In this document: one piece after another, positions 51,155 through 58,996 of the stretch
Numbering within the stretch: position 1 is the first letter of the stretch
Layout of the letters: every line of letters begins with the position of its first letter
NCBI GenBank assembly: GCA_040757575.1
Contig: JBFLXA010000004.1
Location: forward strand, 175,593 to 239,592
Source of the DNA: PFJX01 sp040757575
GTDB lineage: Bacteria > Pseudomonadota > Gammaproteobacteria > Burkholderiales > Thiobacillaceae
Direction: 5' to 3'
DNA: 64,000 bases
Position numbers and translations under genes: made by a program
Notes under the pieces: generated by a model
What the model saw: the letters and a program-made list of their open reading frames with translations, nothing else
Told to the model about the DNA's origin: nothing
Databases searched by the model: none

Positions 51155-51733
51155 GTGGATAAGCGTGCACTGACCTCATACCTATTATCTATGGCTTTGC
51201 TGGCAATGGGCGTTCCGCTCCTGGCGGCGGCTGGCGCCCCCCTTGCCGTTTCCCCTTCATCCCTGACCCTGCGCCAGGAAGGCATGGTGCTTTGGGTGGA
51301 AGGCGGGTTGACGGTCCAGGCGGACAAGGCCGTGGCCTGGCAGGTGCTGACGGATTACCCCCGTTTCCCCGAGTTCGTGCCCGGCATTGCCAGCAACCAG
51401 GTGGTTTCGACCGCCGGCAACGGGCGCAAGACCCTCTCCCAGCGGGGGCAGATCCAGGCCGGCCAGGTGCGCATAGTCTACGAAGGCCTGGTGGATGTGA
51501 CGGAATATCCCGGCGAAGGCCTGGATATTCTGTTTCTGTCAGGCCCTTTCAAGGATGTGCGGGGCAGTTGGCGTATTCTTGCGGGCAGCCCCCTGAAACT
51601 GAGTTACACCATGCGCATGGATTTGCAGAAAACCCCTTTCCCGCCGCCTCTGGCCTCCAGCATCGTGCAGGAGCAGGTGCGGACCTGGGTGACCGTGTTC
51701 GCCAGGGAAATCGAGCGTAGGGGGGGCAAATGA
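51155..51733 (+). CDS. Exported SRPBCC (START-like) protein
   Basis: A protein of about 192 residues with a signal peptide (LTSYLLSMALLAMGVPLLAAAGA) and a polyketide-cyclase/START-type lipid-binding domain: AVAWQVLTDYPRFPEFVPGIASNQVV, LSQRGQIQAGQVRIVYEG, DILFLSGPFKDVRGSWRILAG and LSYTMRMDLQ. The GTG at 51155 is chosen; an ATG at 51191 would shorten the signal peptide. A TATACT -10-like sequence at 51143-51148 would place transcription start at or very near the GTG. Its stop overlaps the next START-like gene (ATGA). The pair may bind a hydrophobic ligand in the periplasm. Confidence 0.82.
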   Translation: MDKRALTSYLLSMALLAMGVPLLAAAGAPLAVSPSSLTLRQEGMVLWVEGGLTVQADKAVAWQVLTDYPRFPEFVPGIASNQVVSTAGNGRKTLSQRGQIQAGQVRIVYEGLVDVTEYPGEGLDILFLSGPFKDVRGSWRILAGSPLKLSYTMRMDLQKTPFPPPLASSIVQEQVRTWVTVFAREIERRGGK

Positions 51734-52323
51734 GTCTTCTGTACCGCTGTCTCAAAGGCGTGATGTCCCTTGGACTGGTCTGGGTGCTATTGCTGCCAGG
51801 CCTGGCGATGGCAGCAGAAGCGAAGGTCAAGGCGAATACCGGCCTGTCCGGGGTACGCATCGAGGCCAGCCAGACCCTCCAGGCGGATGCGGATACGGTG
51901 TGGGAAACCCTGACGGACTACAACAAGCTGGCGACCTTCATTCCTGACATGGTCTCCAGCCGGGTGATTTCCCCCCCGGGTGCCCCCAAGCGGGTGGAAC
52001 AGGTGGCGGATGCGGGCCTGTTTGCCTTCATCATGCCGGACCATGTGGTACTGCTCATGGAGGAAAGCCCGAACCGGGTCATCCGTTTCCGTTCCGTGTC
52101 CGGCAAGGTGCTGGCCATGACGGGGGAATGGCAGATCGTCGGCGACAAGGCACCGGTGACCCTGTACTACCGATCCCGGGTCATTCCCATTGCGCCTTTG
52201 CCGCCCCTGGTCTCGGATTATTTTGTCGAGGACGAGGTGAAGAAGCGCTTCGAGGCCGTAGGGCGGGAAGCGGAGCGGCGGCATCGCAGCAGCAACACCG
52301 GCGTGCGTGGCTGGTTCAAGTAA
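51730..52323 (+). CDS. Exported SRPBCC (START-like) protein, paralogous to its neighbour
   Basis: A 197-residue protein with a signal peptide (SLGLVWVLLLPGLAMA) and a START-like domain: DADTVWETLTDYNKLATFIPDMVSSRVI, VEQVADAGLFAFIMPDHVVLLMEES, FRSVSGKVLAMTGEWQIV and YYRSRVIPIAPLPPLVSDYFVEDEV. It shares the ETLTDYNKL/QVLTDYPRF core with the gene upstream, so the two are tandem paralogues. A short basic tail follows (RRHRSSNTGVRGWFK). Translation is coupled to the upstream gene by a 4-base overlap. Confidence 0.85.
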   Translation: MSLLYRCLKGVMSLGLVWVLLLPGLAMAAEAKVKANTGLSGVRIEASQTLQADADTVWETLTDYNKLATFIPDMVSSRVISPPGAPKRVEQVADAGLFAFIMPDHVVLLMEESPNRVIRFRSVSGKVLAMTGEWQIVGDKAPVTLYYRSRVIPIAPLPPLVSDYFVEDEVKKRFEAVGREAERRHRSSNTGVRGWFK

Positions 52324-52338
52324 CCGATATCCGGAGGG

Positions 52339-52791
52339 ATGGGCGTGATCAGGCAGATGGCCGTGATGATGATGGGGGCAGGGTTTTTCCTGACTGGATG
52401 CGATCAACTCAAGGAGCGGGCCGGCATTCCCGACCCGGCCAAGGTGGAAGCAGAAGGCAAGGCCATCGGCAGTGCCTGCCGCCACGCAGGCTGGGGTATC
52501 GAAGACTGTTTCCGACTCAACCCGGATGCCTCCAAGCCCGCCATGTTCACGGGCTGGAAGGACATGAACGAATACATGATCAAGAACGAGATGCAGGCGG
52601 TGCCCCCCACGGTCGGGCCGGACGGCAGCCTGCCCGGCATGGCGAAAAAGAAAAAAAAGATCATCGAGCTGGAGCCCATCGACAAGGAAGCAGAGAAAAC
52701 CGAGGACAAGAAGGCAGGCCATTCGGAGCAGACGGATAAGCCCGAGAAGTCTGCAGCGGCTGAGAAGAATGACAAGGCTGCTGCCCACTGA
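52339..52791 (+). CDS. Hypothetical lipoprotein
   Basis: A 150-residue protein with a lipoprotein signal (MMMGAGFFLTGC, Cys at about 21). A short conserved segment follows with Cys pairs (AIGSACRHAGWGIEDCFRLNPD and GWKDMNEYMIKNEM). The C-terminal 50 residues are Lys/Glu/Asp-rich and probably disordered (KKKKKIIELEPIDKEAEKTEDKK). I do not recognise a family. It is in the operon of START-like genes and shares one base with the next gene. Confidence 0.72.
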   Translation: MGVIRQMAVMMMGAGFFLTGCDQLKERAGIPDPAKVEAEGKAIGSACRHAGWGIEDCFRLNPDASKPAMFTGWKDMNEYMIKNEMQAVPPTVGPDGSLPGMAKKKKKIIELEPIDKEAEKTEDKKAGHSEQTDKPEKSAAAEKNDKAAAH

Positions 52792-53573
52792 TGTCTGCCC
52801 AGTCCGTATCCCCGTTGCGGGTTGCCAGCTACAACATCCACAAGGGTTTGTCTTTTTTCAACCGCCGTCTGGTGCTGCACGACGTGCGTACCCGCCTGAT
52901 GGAAATCAACGCCGATGTGGTCTTCCTGCAGGAAGTGCAGGGCCATCATGCCCATCATGCAGGCCGTTTCCACACCTGGCCCAGCGACCCCCAGCATGAA
53001 TTCCTCGCCGGGGGGTTCTGGCGGGATGTGGCCTACGGCCAGAACGCGGTCTACGACCATGGTCACCACGGCAATGCCATCCTTTCCCGTTACCCCATCC
53101 TGAGCTGGGAAAACGTGGATATCTCCGCCCATGCCTTTGAAAGCCGTGGGCTGCTGCATTGCGAGTTGGACGTGCCGGGCCTGGGCCAGCCTCTGCATGC
53201 CATCTGCCTGCACCTGGCCTTGAACGAATCTGGCCGCCGTCGCCAGATGCACCAGCTTTCCGAGCGCATACGCCGTATGGTGCCTGACGACGCGCCCCTC
53301 ATCATCGCTGGGGATTTTAATGACTGGCGCCAGCGGGCCGGGGGCTATCTGGCGTCTGAACTGGGACTGAAGGAAGTGTTCGAGACGGCCCATGGCCAGC
53401 ATGCCAAGAGCTTCCCCGCCGCCCTGCCCGTGTTCAGCCTGGATCGCATCTACATGCGGGGCTTCGAGGTGACCGAGGCCCAGGTGTTGCACGGCGCCCA
53501 CTGGCGTCGGCTTTCGGATCACGCCGCCCTTACCGCCCAGTTGAAGCCTGCCGTCTGCGCCAAAGCGGCGTAG
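52791..53573 (+). CDS. Endonuclease/exonuclease/phosphatase-fold protein (YbhP-like)
   Basis: A 260-residue EEP-superfamily metal-dependent hydrolase. Motifs: LRVASYNIHKGLSFFNRR (metal Asn), DVVFLQEVQGHH (metal Glu), GNAILSRYPIL, ICLHLALNESGRRRQM, LIIAGDFNDW (catalytic Asp and Asn) and LSDHAALTAQL (Asp-His). In E. coli ybhP precedes ybhO (clsB), exactly the order here. That suggests a phospholipid or phosphodiester-related substrate rather than DNA. The ATG shares its A with the stop of the preceding lipoprotein gene. Confidence 0.88.
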   Translation: MSAQSVSPLRVASYNIHKGLSFFNRRLVLHDVRTRLMEINADVVFLQEVQGHHAHHAGRFHTWPSDPQHEFLAGGFWRDVAYGQNAVYDHGHHGNAILSRYPILSWENVDISAHAFESRGLLHCELDVPGLGQPLHAICLHLALNESGRRRQMHQLSERIRRMVPDDAPLIIAGDFNDWRQRAGGYLASELGLKEVFETAHGQHAKSFPAALPVFSLDRIYMRGFEVTEAQVLHGAHWRRLSDHAALTAQLKPAVCAKAA

Positions 53574-53576
53574 CCC

Positions 53577-54767
53577 ATGATTCGCCCGGGCAACCGCCTG
53601 ACTCTGCTGGAAAACGGCGAGGCCTATTTTCCCGCTCTCATTGAAGCCATCGACCAGGCCCGCCATGAGGTGTATCTGGAAAGCTATATTTTCAGGTCCG
53701 ACAGTGTCGGCCTGGCGGTGGCCCGGGCCCTCATCCGGGCCGCCCAGAGGGGGGTGGTCACCCGTCTGCTGCTGGATGGTTTCGGCGCCCGGGACCTGGG
53801 CAGGGACATCCTCAACGACCTGTTTAACGGAGGCGTGGAAGTCCTTTTCTTTCGGCCCGAACGTCTGCGAGCCCTCATGCCGGCCAGCTGGTCCCCCCGC
53901 CGCCACCGCCATCGCTTGCGGCGCCTGCACCGCAAGCTCGTGCTGGTGGATGCGCGGCTGGCTTTCGTCGGTGGCATCAACATCCAGGACGACTACGATT
54001 CTGGCCGGCTAGTCCATCCCCGCCGGGATTACGCCGTGCGCATCGAGGGCCCCATGGTGGCCGACGCTCATGCCTCTGCTTACCGGCTTTGGCGGCTGGT
54101 TACTTGGAGCCGGCTCGGCCTGCACCGGGGCGAAGAAGCCTGGCTCAAACCCATGGTGAACGCCGTGGGCAACCAGCGGGCGGAGTTCATCGCCCGAGAC
54201 AACCTGCGGGCCCGTCGAGCCATCGAAAAGGCCTATTTCCAGGCAGTGGAGTCGGCTCGGCTGGAAATATTCATCGCCAACGCCTACTTCCTGCCGGGCC
54301 TGCGCTTTCGCCATGCCCTGATTGCCGCCGCCCAGCGAGGCGTGCGGGTGGTGCTCATCATGCAGGGCTATACCGACCACCCGGTCTACCGGGCCGCCAG
54401 CCGTGCCCTGTATCGCCATTTTCTGGAAAACGGTGTGGAAATTTTCGAATACCAGGCCAGCGAACTCCACGCCAAGGCCGCCGTGGTGGACGGCAAGTGG
54501 GCCACGGTGGGTTCCAGTAACATCGATCCTTTCAGTCTTCTCATGGCCCGGGAAGCCAATGTGGTGGTCCATGATCGCCGTTTTGCCATGGAACTTCTGG
54601 CCAGCCTGGAAGACCTGACCCGCCGGGGGTGCCACCGGGTCCACCGCATGGCCTGGCGGCGCATTCCCTGGTACACCCGGACTGCCTCCTGGCTGGCCTA
54701 TGGGGTGGTTCGGGGGGCCATGGGGTTGGCGGGGTTTGCGCGGGGATGGGATGGGGAGATGGGCTGA
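53577..54767 (+). CDS. clsB: Cardiolipin synthase B
   Basis: A 396-residue phospholipase D-superfamily enzyme making cardiolipin from phosphatidylglycerol at the inner membrane. Two HKD motifs are present: HRKLVLVDARLAFVGGIN (about 121-138) and HAKAAVVDGKWATVGSSN (about 300-317). The spacing and length match ClsB/YbhO rather than the membrane-anchored ClsA. GRRGVVTRL-like and RRHRHRLRRL basic stretches may touch anionic lipids. It lies 3 bases after the YbhP-like gene. Confidence 0.92.
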   Translation: MIRPGNRLTLLENGEAYFPALIEAIDQARHEVYLESYIFRSDSVGLAVARALIRAAQRGVVTRLLLDGFGARDLGRDILNDLFNGGVEVLFFRPERLRALMPASWSPRRHRHRLRRLHRKLVLVDARLAFVGGINIQDDYDSGRLVHPRRDYAVRIEGPMVADAHASAYRLWRLVTWSRLGLHRGEEAWLKPMVNAVGNQRAEFIARDNLRARRAIEKAYFQAVESARLEIFIANAYFLPGLRFRHALIAAAQRGVRVVLIMQGYTDHPVYRAASRALYRHFLENGVEIFEYQASELHAKAAVVDGKWATVGSSNIDPFSLLMAREANVVVHDRRFAMELLASLEDLTRRGCHRVHRMAWRRIPWYTRTASWLAYGVVRGAMGLAGFARGWDGEMG

Positions 54768-54918
54768 CGAGACGGCGACGGCAACATCAGACCTTTACCC
54801 GTTCCGGCTTGAGGTCCTGGTCAGGGACCACGAACTCCAGGTAAGCCAAATTAAAGGCCCGGGCATTTTAAGCCGTAGAGGCCCTACAATCCGACCGTCA
54901 ACGAAGAAGGGTGTGGCA

Positions 54919-55554
54919 ATGGGAGCTTTATACAAATGGTGTCTGGTCCTGGTTCTCGGCGGCGCTTCCGGCCTTGCCCAGGCGGTGAACGCCGATATCG
55001 AGGCGCGTTTCAAGCAGGTCATGGCGGATATCCAGGCCCGGCAGAAAGCGGAGAAGGCGGGCAAGCGGGCGGCTTTTTTCTGCGAGAACTGCCATGGCGA
55101 GACGGGCAACAGCCCCTTGCCCAACGTGCCCAATCTGGCGGGGCAGAATCCGGTCTATCTGCTGAACCAGATCGAGAAATTCGGCGATGGGCGTCGTAAT
55201 GACCAGTTCATGTCCGGTTTGGTGAAGGTGCTTAAACCGGAGGAGCGTTTCCAGATGTCGGTGTTCTACGCAGGTCAGAAGGTGGTGCCCACGCCGGCGA
55301 AGGATGCGCGTCTGGCGCAGGTGGGGCGGGACCATTACCAGCGGGCATGCCGGGGATGCCATGGCGCCGATGCCCGGGGCAGCAAGGAAGTGGCCCGCCT
55401 GGCCGGGCAGCGGGGTGATTATCTGGTGACCGCCCTGAAGGGCTATCGGACCGGCCAGGGGACGCGCTCTGACCCGACAATGACTTCCATCGCCAGAAAA
55501 CTGGACGAACGCCAGATACAGGCCCTCTCGGTCTATTTGGCCAGCTTGCCCTGA
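54919..55554 (+). CDS. Dihaem cytochrome c (c4-like)
   Basis: A 211-residue periplasmic cytochrome with a signal peptide (YKWCLVLVLGGASGLAQA) and two class I c-type domains. Haem sites are CENCHG and CRGCHG. Methionines after each (FMSGLVK, MTSIARK) are probable axial ligands. The two-domain layout fits cytochrome c4, an electron donor to oxidases such as cbb3. The ATG at 54919 is 17 bases downstream of AACGAAGAAGG. The 151 bases before it hold a TACAAT -10-like sequence near 54892 and a short GGTC/GACC hairpin. Confidence 0.9.
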   Translation: MGALYKWCLVLVLGGASGLAQAVNADIEARFKQVMADIQARQKAEKAGKRAAFFCENCHGETGNSPLPNVPNLAGQNPVYLLNQIEKFGDGRRNDQFMSGLVKVLKPEERFQMSVFYAGQKVVPTPAKDARLAQVGRDHYQRACRGCHGADARGSKEVARLAGQRGDYLVTALKGYRTGQGTRSDPTMTSIARKLDERQIQALSVYLASLP

Positions 55555-55591
55555 TGAGGCCAGGAATACATCCTGGAACTTTCCGAACCCT

Positions 55592-56164
55592 ATGGACGAT
55601 TACGCTATGAATTATTCCGTACCTCCCTCGACAGCAGCGAAACCGGACCTGGACTGGAGTCAGGTGCGGGAGACGATGCTGATGCTGAATCTGGCCGTGG
55701 CCCAGATCGAGATGGCCCTGAAGGAATCCAGCGGCTCGGTGGAGGTGCTGACCAATTCCTTTACCGGCATGTATGGCAACCTCATGGCCCTGGTGGAGCA
55801 GGTGCGCAACCTGCCGGATTCACCTATCCGCCAGAGCATCGAGGAGACCGGCGGGGCTGTCAGCGGCCAGATGCAGCATGCCATCGTGGCGTTCCAGTTC
55901 TACGACCGGCTGAGCCAGCGGCTATCCCATGTATGCCGCAGTCTGGAAGACCTGAACTCCATCGTCAGCGACCCGGGCAAGCTCTACAACCCCTATTCCT
56001 GGCATGCACTGCAACAGAAGATCCGCGCCAAGTACACCATGGAAGACGAGAAGCTGATGTTCGACAAGCTGATCGAGTCCGGCGATGTCCAGGCTGCCCT
56101 GGAGCAGTACGTGAATTCGAAACATGCCCAGTCAGGGGGTGCTTCGGACATCGAACTGTTCTGA
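55592..56164 (+). CDS. Conserved helical protein of unknown function
   Basis: A 190-residue protein, mostly helical, with no signal peptide or membrane span. A long amphipathic stretch (RETMLMLNLAVAQIEMALKESSGSVEVLTNSFTGMYGNLMALVEQVRNLP) looks like coiled coil. The QMQHAIVAFQFYDRLSQRLSHVCRSLEDL segment resembles those in CheZ-like and other chemotaxis accessory proteins, and the C-terminus ends DIELF. I cannot assign it firmly; a signalling role is a guess. It follows the cytochrome gene on the same strand. Confidence 0.65.
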   Translation: MDDYAMNYSVPPSTAAKPDLDWSQVRETMLMLNLAVAQIEMALKESSGSVEVLTNSFTGMYGNLMALVEQVRNLPDSPIRQSIEETGGAVSGQMQHAIVAFQFYDRLSQRLSHVCRSLEDLNSIVSDPGKLYNPYSWHALQQKIRAKYTMEDEKLMFDKLIESGDVQAALEQYVNSKHAQSGGASDIELF

Positions 56165-56196
56165 CCGACCGGGGCTCAGGCCCCGAGCAGGCGGCG

Positions 56197-56631
56197 ATGT
56201 ACAAGATTCCCGTCTCCGTACTGGTGGTCATCCACACCCCAGACCTCCAGGTGCTGTTATTGGAGCGGGCGGATGCGCCGGGATACTGGCAGTCGGTGAC
56301 CGGCAGCCAGGACCCGGGAGAAACCCTGCTGGAAACCGCCGTGCGGGAACTGCGGGAGGAAACCGGCCTGGAGGCGGCGGCCTTTGGCCTGAAAGACTGG
56401 CATCGCCAGTACGAATTCGAGATTTTTGCCCGCTGGCGCCACCGTTACGCGCCGGGGGTGACCCACAACACGGAACACGTATTCAGCCTGCGGGTGCCGG
56501 AAGCCCTTGCGGTGACGATCTCCCCCCGGGAACACCTGAACTTCTGCTGGCTGCCATGGCAGGCGGCGGCGGAGAAGTGCTTTTCCTGGACCAACGCGGA
56601 TGCCATCCGCCAGCTGCCGGAGCGGGCATAA
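56197..56631 (+). CDS. nudB: Dihydroneopterin triphosphate diphosphatase-like Nudix hydrolase
   Basis: A 144-residue Nudix hydrolase. The Nudix box is complete in GSQDPGETLLETAVRELREE, with the Gly, paired Glu and metal-binding EE. The start KIPVSVLVVIHTPDLQVLLLERADAPGYWQSVTG and the later THNTEHVFSLRVP and REHLNFCWLPW match NudB, which makes dihydroneopterin monophosphate precursor for folate. The ATG at 56197 fits the family. The gene is followed by the convergent comF gene. Confidence 0.88.
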   Translation: MYKIPVSVLVVIHTPDLQVLLLERADAPGYWQSVTGSQDPGETLLETAVRELREETGLEAAAFGLKDWHRQYEFEIFARWRHRYAPGVTHNTEHVFSLRVPEALAVTISPREHLNFCWLPWQAAAEKCFSWTNADAIRQLPERA

Positions 56632-56644
56632 AACTTTCATGAAT

Positions 56645-57361
56645 TCATAGGGTTCGCGCCACCACCCAGGCCTGGACTTCCAGGGCGCCGGCCCGCTTCA
56701 CGGTGCGGGCCAGCTCGTCCAGGCTGGTGCCGCTGGTCATTACGTCGTCCACCAGGGCCACCCGCCGGCCCGTCAGGTCCAGGTCGCAGCGGAAAGCCCC
56801 CCGCAGGTTGCGGCGCCGGGCTTTCAGGTCCAGGCCCGCCTGGGAAGGAGTGTCGCGGATACGCTGGCAGCCTTCGGTCAGCCAGGGTATGGCCAGTTGC
56901 CGGGACAGCCGGCGGGCGATTTCACCCGCCTGGTTGAAGCCCCGTTCTGCCAGTCGGGCCGGGTGCAGGGGCATGGGCAGGATCAGGTCGGCCCGCGTCC
57001 GGTGCTCAAGGTGCTGGGCCAGCAGATCGGCGAACAGGCGGGTGATTTCCAGGGCGCCGTGGTATTTGCACTGTCGTACCAGCGCATTCAGGGGAAATTC
57101 ATAGGAGAGTAGGGCTTCGGTATGGTCGAAGGCCCTGGGGGTGCGCAGGCATTGGCCGCACAACATGCCCTGGTGTGAGGGCAGGGCGCATTGGGTGCAA
57201 CGGTCGGCGGGCAGCCAGGGCAGGTCGGCCAGGCAGCCGGGGCAGAGTTGCTTGCCCCGGACCCCTGCCCCGCAGAGTAGGCAGGGTTGGGAAGCCTGGG
57301 ATGGCAGTTGCTGCACAAAACCAAGGCAGCTGTTCAAAATGCGGGCGAACTGGTTTGACAA
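56645..57361 (-). CDS. comF: ComF family phosphoribosyltransferase-like protein
   Basis: A 238-residue protein. The N-terminal zinc finger has four CxxC pairs: CLLCG, CPGC, CTQC and CGQC. The C-terminal type I phosphoribosyltransferase domain has DLILPMPLHPARLAERGFNQAGEIA and VALVDDVMTSGTSLDELA (PRPP loop). Gamma- and betaproteobacterial ComF homologues (GntX) are linked to DNA uptake and use. The start is TTG at 57361, backed by a strong GGGAGGGAGG ribosome site. It is divergent from the gene at 57428. Confidence 0.9.
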   Translation of the reverse strand: MSNQFARILNSCLGFVQQLPSQASQPCLLCGAGVRGKQLCPGCLADLPWLPADRCTQCALPSHQGMLCGQCLRTPRAFDHTEALLSYEFPLNALVRQCKYHGALEITRLFADLLAQHLEHRTRADLILPMPLHPARLAERGFNQAGEIARRLSRQLAIPWLTEGCQRIRDTPSQAGLDLKARRRNLRGAFRCDLDLTGRRVALVDDVMTSGTSLDELARTVKRAGALEVQAWVVARTL

Positions 57362-57427
57362 GGGCCTCCCTCCCCAGCACCATGCAGTGCTTTCTTATTG
57401 GCCGGATTGTGCCGGAGTTCGCCCATC

Positions 57428-57889
57428 GTGTCTGACAAGCATCTAGTGACTGCCGCTTCAAGCCTGCGCAGTGCCCGCATGTTCAACCTGCTGGCGGTGG
57501 GCACCACCCTGCTGGCTGCCTCCCTGTTCACCCTGGGCCAGTTCATCGCCGACAAGAAACTGGCCTTCCTGCCCATGGCCATGTCCCTGCCGCCGGTGAT
57601 GATCTGGCTGGCGGCTTCCATCTTCGTCTACGCGGCCATCGCCCATCATCCCCAGGAGCGGGTGCGGTACTTCAACAAGTGGGCGGGCTATCGCTATTAC
57701 GGCATCGTCGGCTTCCTTACCATCTTCGCCAATGACATCGCCCAGCTGCCCACGGGCTGGCTGGGGGTGTGGGCGCTGATGATCCTGGCCCTGGTGCCCT
57801 GGGCCTTGTACGACGTGTGGCGGGCCGGCAAGGAAGACTGGCAGGACCTGGAAATCGAGGATGTAAGCAAGGTGGGAGCCCATTCATGA
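57428..57889 (+). CDS. Hypothetical membrane protein upstream of bioB
   Basis: A protein of about 153 residues with four predicted helices (FNLLAVGTTLLAASLFTLGQFIA, MSLPPVMIWLAASIFVYAAIA, YGIVGFLTIFANDIAQL, LGVWALMILALVPWALYDVW) and an acidic C-terminus. No family recognised. A GTG start at 57428 has GGAG 10 bases upstream; an ATG at 57479 is the alternative. It overlaps bioB by 4 bases, so it is probably co-expressed and could serve the biotin pathway or transport, but this is only context. Confidence 0.7.
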   Translation: MSDKHLVTAASSLRSARMFNLLAVGTTLLAASLFTLGQFIADKKLAFLPMAMSLPPVMIWLAASIFVYAAIAHHPQERVRYFNKWAGYRYYGIVGFLTIFANDIAQLPTGWLGVWALMILALVPWALYDVWRAGKEDWQDLEIEDVSKVGAHS

Positions 57890-58881
57890 CCGATCTGTCC
57901 CAAACCGTGGCCCGCAAGGTCTGGTCCCAGGCCGAGGTGGAGGCCCTCTTCGCCCTGCCCCTGAACGATCTGCTGTTCCAGGCCCAGACCGTGCATCGCC
58001 GGCATTTCGACGCCAACACCGTGCAGCTTTCCACCCTGCTGTCCATCAAGACCGGGGGCTGCTCCGAGGATTGCGGCTACTGTTCCCAGTCCGCCCACCA
58101 TGACACGGGCCTGGAGCGGGAAAAGCTGCTGGAGGTGGCGGAAGTGGTGGCCACCGCCCGGGCCGCCCGGGATGCGGGTGCCACCCGTTTCTGCATGGGC
58201 GCCGCCTGGCGGGGGCCCAAGGACCAGGACCTGGAAAAAGTGGAAGCCATGGTGCGGGAAGTGAAGGCCCTGGGCCTGGAAACCTGCGTCACCCTGGGCA
58301 TGCTGAAACCCGGCCAGGCAGAACGCCTGAAGGACGCGGGCCTGGATTTCTATAACCACAATCTGGACACCGCCAGCGAGTTCTACGGCCAGGTCATCAC
58401 CACCCACACCCATGCCGACCGCCTGGATACCCTGGCCCAGGTGCGGGATGCGGGCATCAGCGTGTGTTGCGGCGGCATCATCGGCATGGGGGAATCCCGC
58501 CGGGTGCGGGCGGGCCTGATCCGGGAACTGGCCAACCTGGACCCCCAGCCGGAATCCGTGCCCATCAACATGCTGGTGAAGGTGCCCGGCACCCCTCTGT
58601 GCGACGCCGGCCAGGCGGAAGACCTGGATCCCCTGGAATTCGTGCGCACCATCGCCGTTGCCCGCATCACCCTGCCTGCTTCCCACGTGCGTTTGTCCGC
58701 CGGACGCCAGGAACTGGGCGACATGGGCCAGGCCCTGTGCTTCATGGCAGGAGCCAATTCCATCTTCTACGGCGACAAGCTGCTTACCACCGGCAACCCG
58801 GAGGCCGACGCGGACACGGCCCTGTTCACCCGCCTGGGCCTGAAGACGGAGCCGGTGCAAGGTCGCCGTTGCGCCCACTAG
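57886..58881 (+). CDS. bioB: Biotin synthase
   Basis: A 331-residue radical SAM enzyme that inserts sulfur into dethiobiotin, the last step of biotin synthesis. The 4Fe-4S Cys triad is in TGGCSEDCGYCSQSAHH. GATRFCMGAAWRGPKDQD, LGMLKPGQAERLKDAGLDFYNHNLDT and CCGGIIGMGESRRVR follow, with the other Cys ligands and the Arg of the 2Fe-2S cluster in ARITLPASHVRLSAGR. It is normal in length. It is first of bioB-bioF-bioH-bioC-bioD. Confidence 0.97.
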   Translation: MTDLSQTVARKVWSQAEVEALFALPLNDLLFQAQTVHRRHFDANTVQLSTLLSIKTGGCSEDCGYCSQSAHHDTGLEREKLLEVAEVVATARAARDAGATRFCMGAAWRGPKDQDLEKVEAMVREVKALGLETCVTLGMLKPGQAERLKDAGLDFYNHNLDTASEFYGQVITTHTHADRLDTLAQVRDAGISVCCGGIIGMGESRRVRAGLIRELANLDPQPESVPINMLVKVPGTPLCDAGQAEDLDPLEFVRTIAVARITLPASHVRLSAGRQELGDMGQALCFMAGANSIFYGDKLLTTGNPEADADTALFTRLGLKTEPVQGRRCAH

Positions 58882-58889
58882 GCGTTCCC

Positions 58890-58909
58890 CCGCTCCCCCG
58901 GGAGAGCGG
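58890..58909 (+). repeat. Hairpin repeat in the bioB-bioF gap
   Basis: CCGCTCCCCCGGGAGAGCGG pairs with itself (CCGCT/AGCGG) and is followed by AGGGGTGAGGGAG. It belongs to the widespread CTCCC...GGGAG...GGGGTGAGGG class of dispersed proteobacterial repeats. It lies 9 bases after the bioB stop and may modulate expression within the operon. The rest of the 115-base gap shows only G/C-rich sequence and the GGAGG ribosome site of bioF. Confidence 0.45.
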
Positions 58910-58996
58910 TAGGGGTGAGGGAGCGAGGTCAAGCATGAGTGATCGTTGTCCCATCGCCGCCCACCCCGCCCCCGGAGGTGGAGGGGTGCCAGTTCC

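Noticed and set aside
52404..53930. A 508-codon minus-strand frame
   Set aside because: Runs across three plus-strand genes with clear motifs (lipoprotein, YbhP-like, clsB); no ribosome site or family features.
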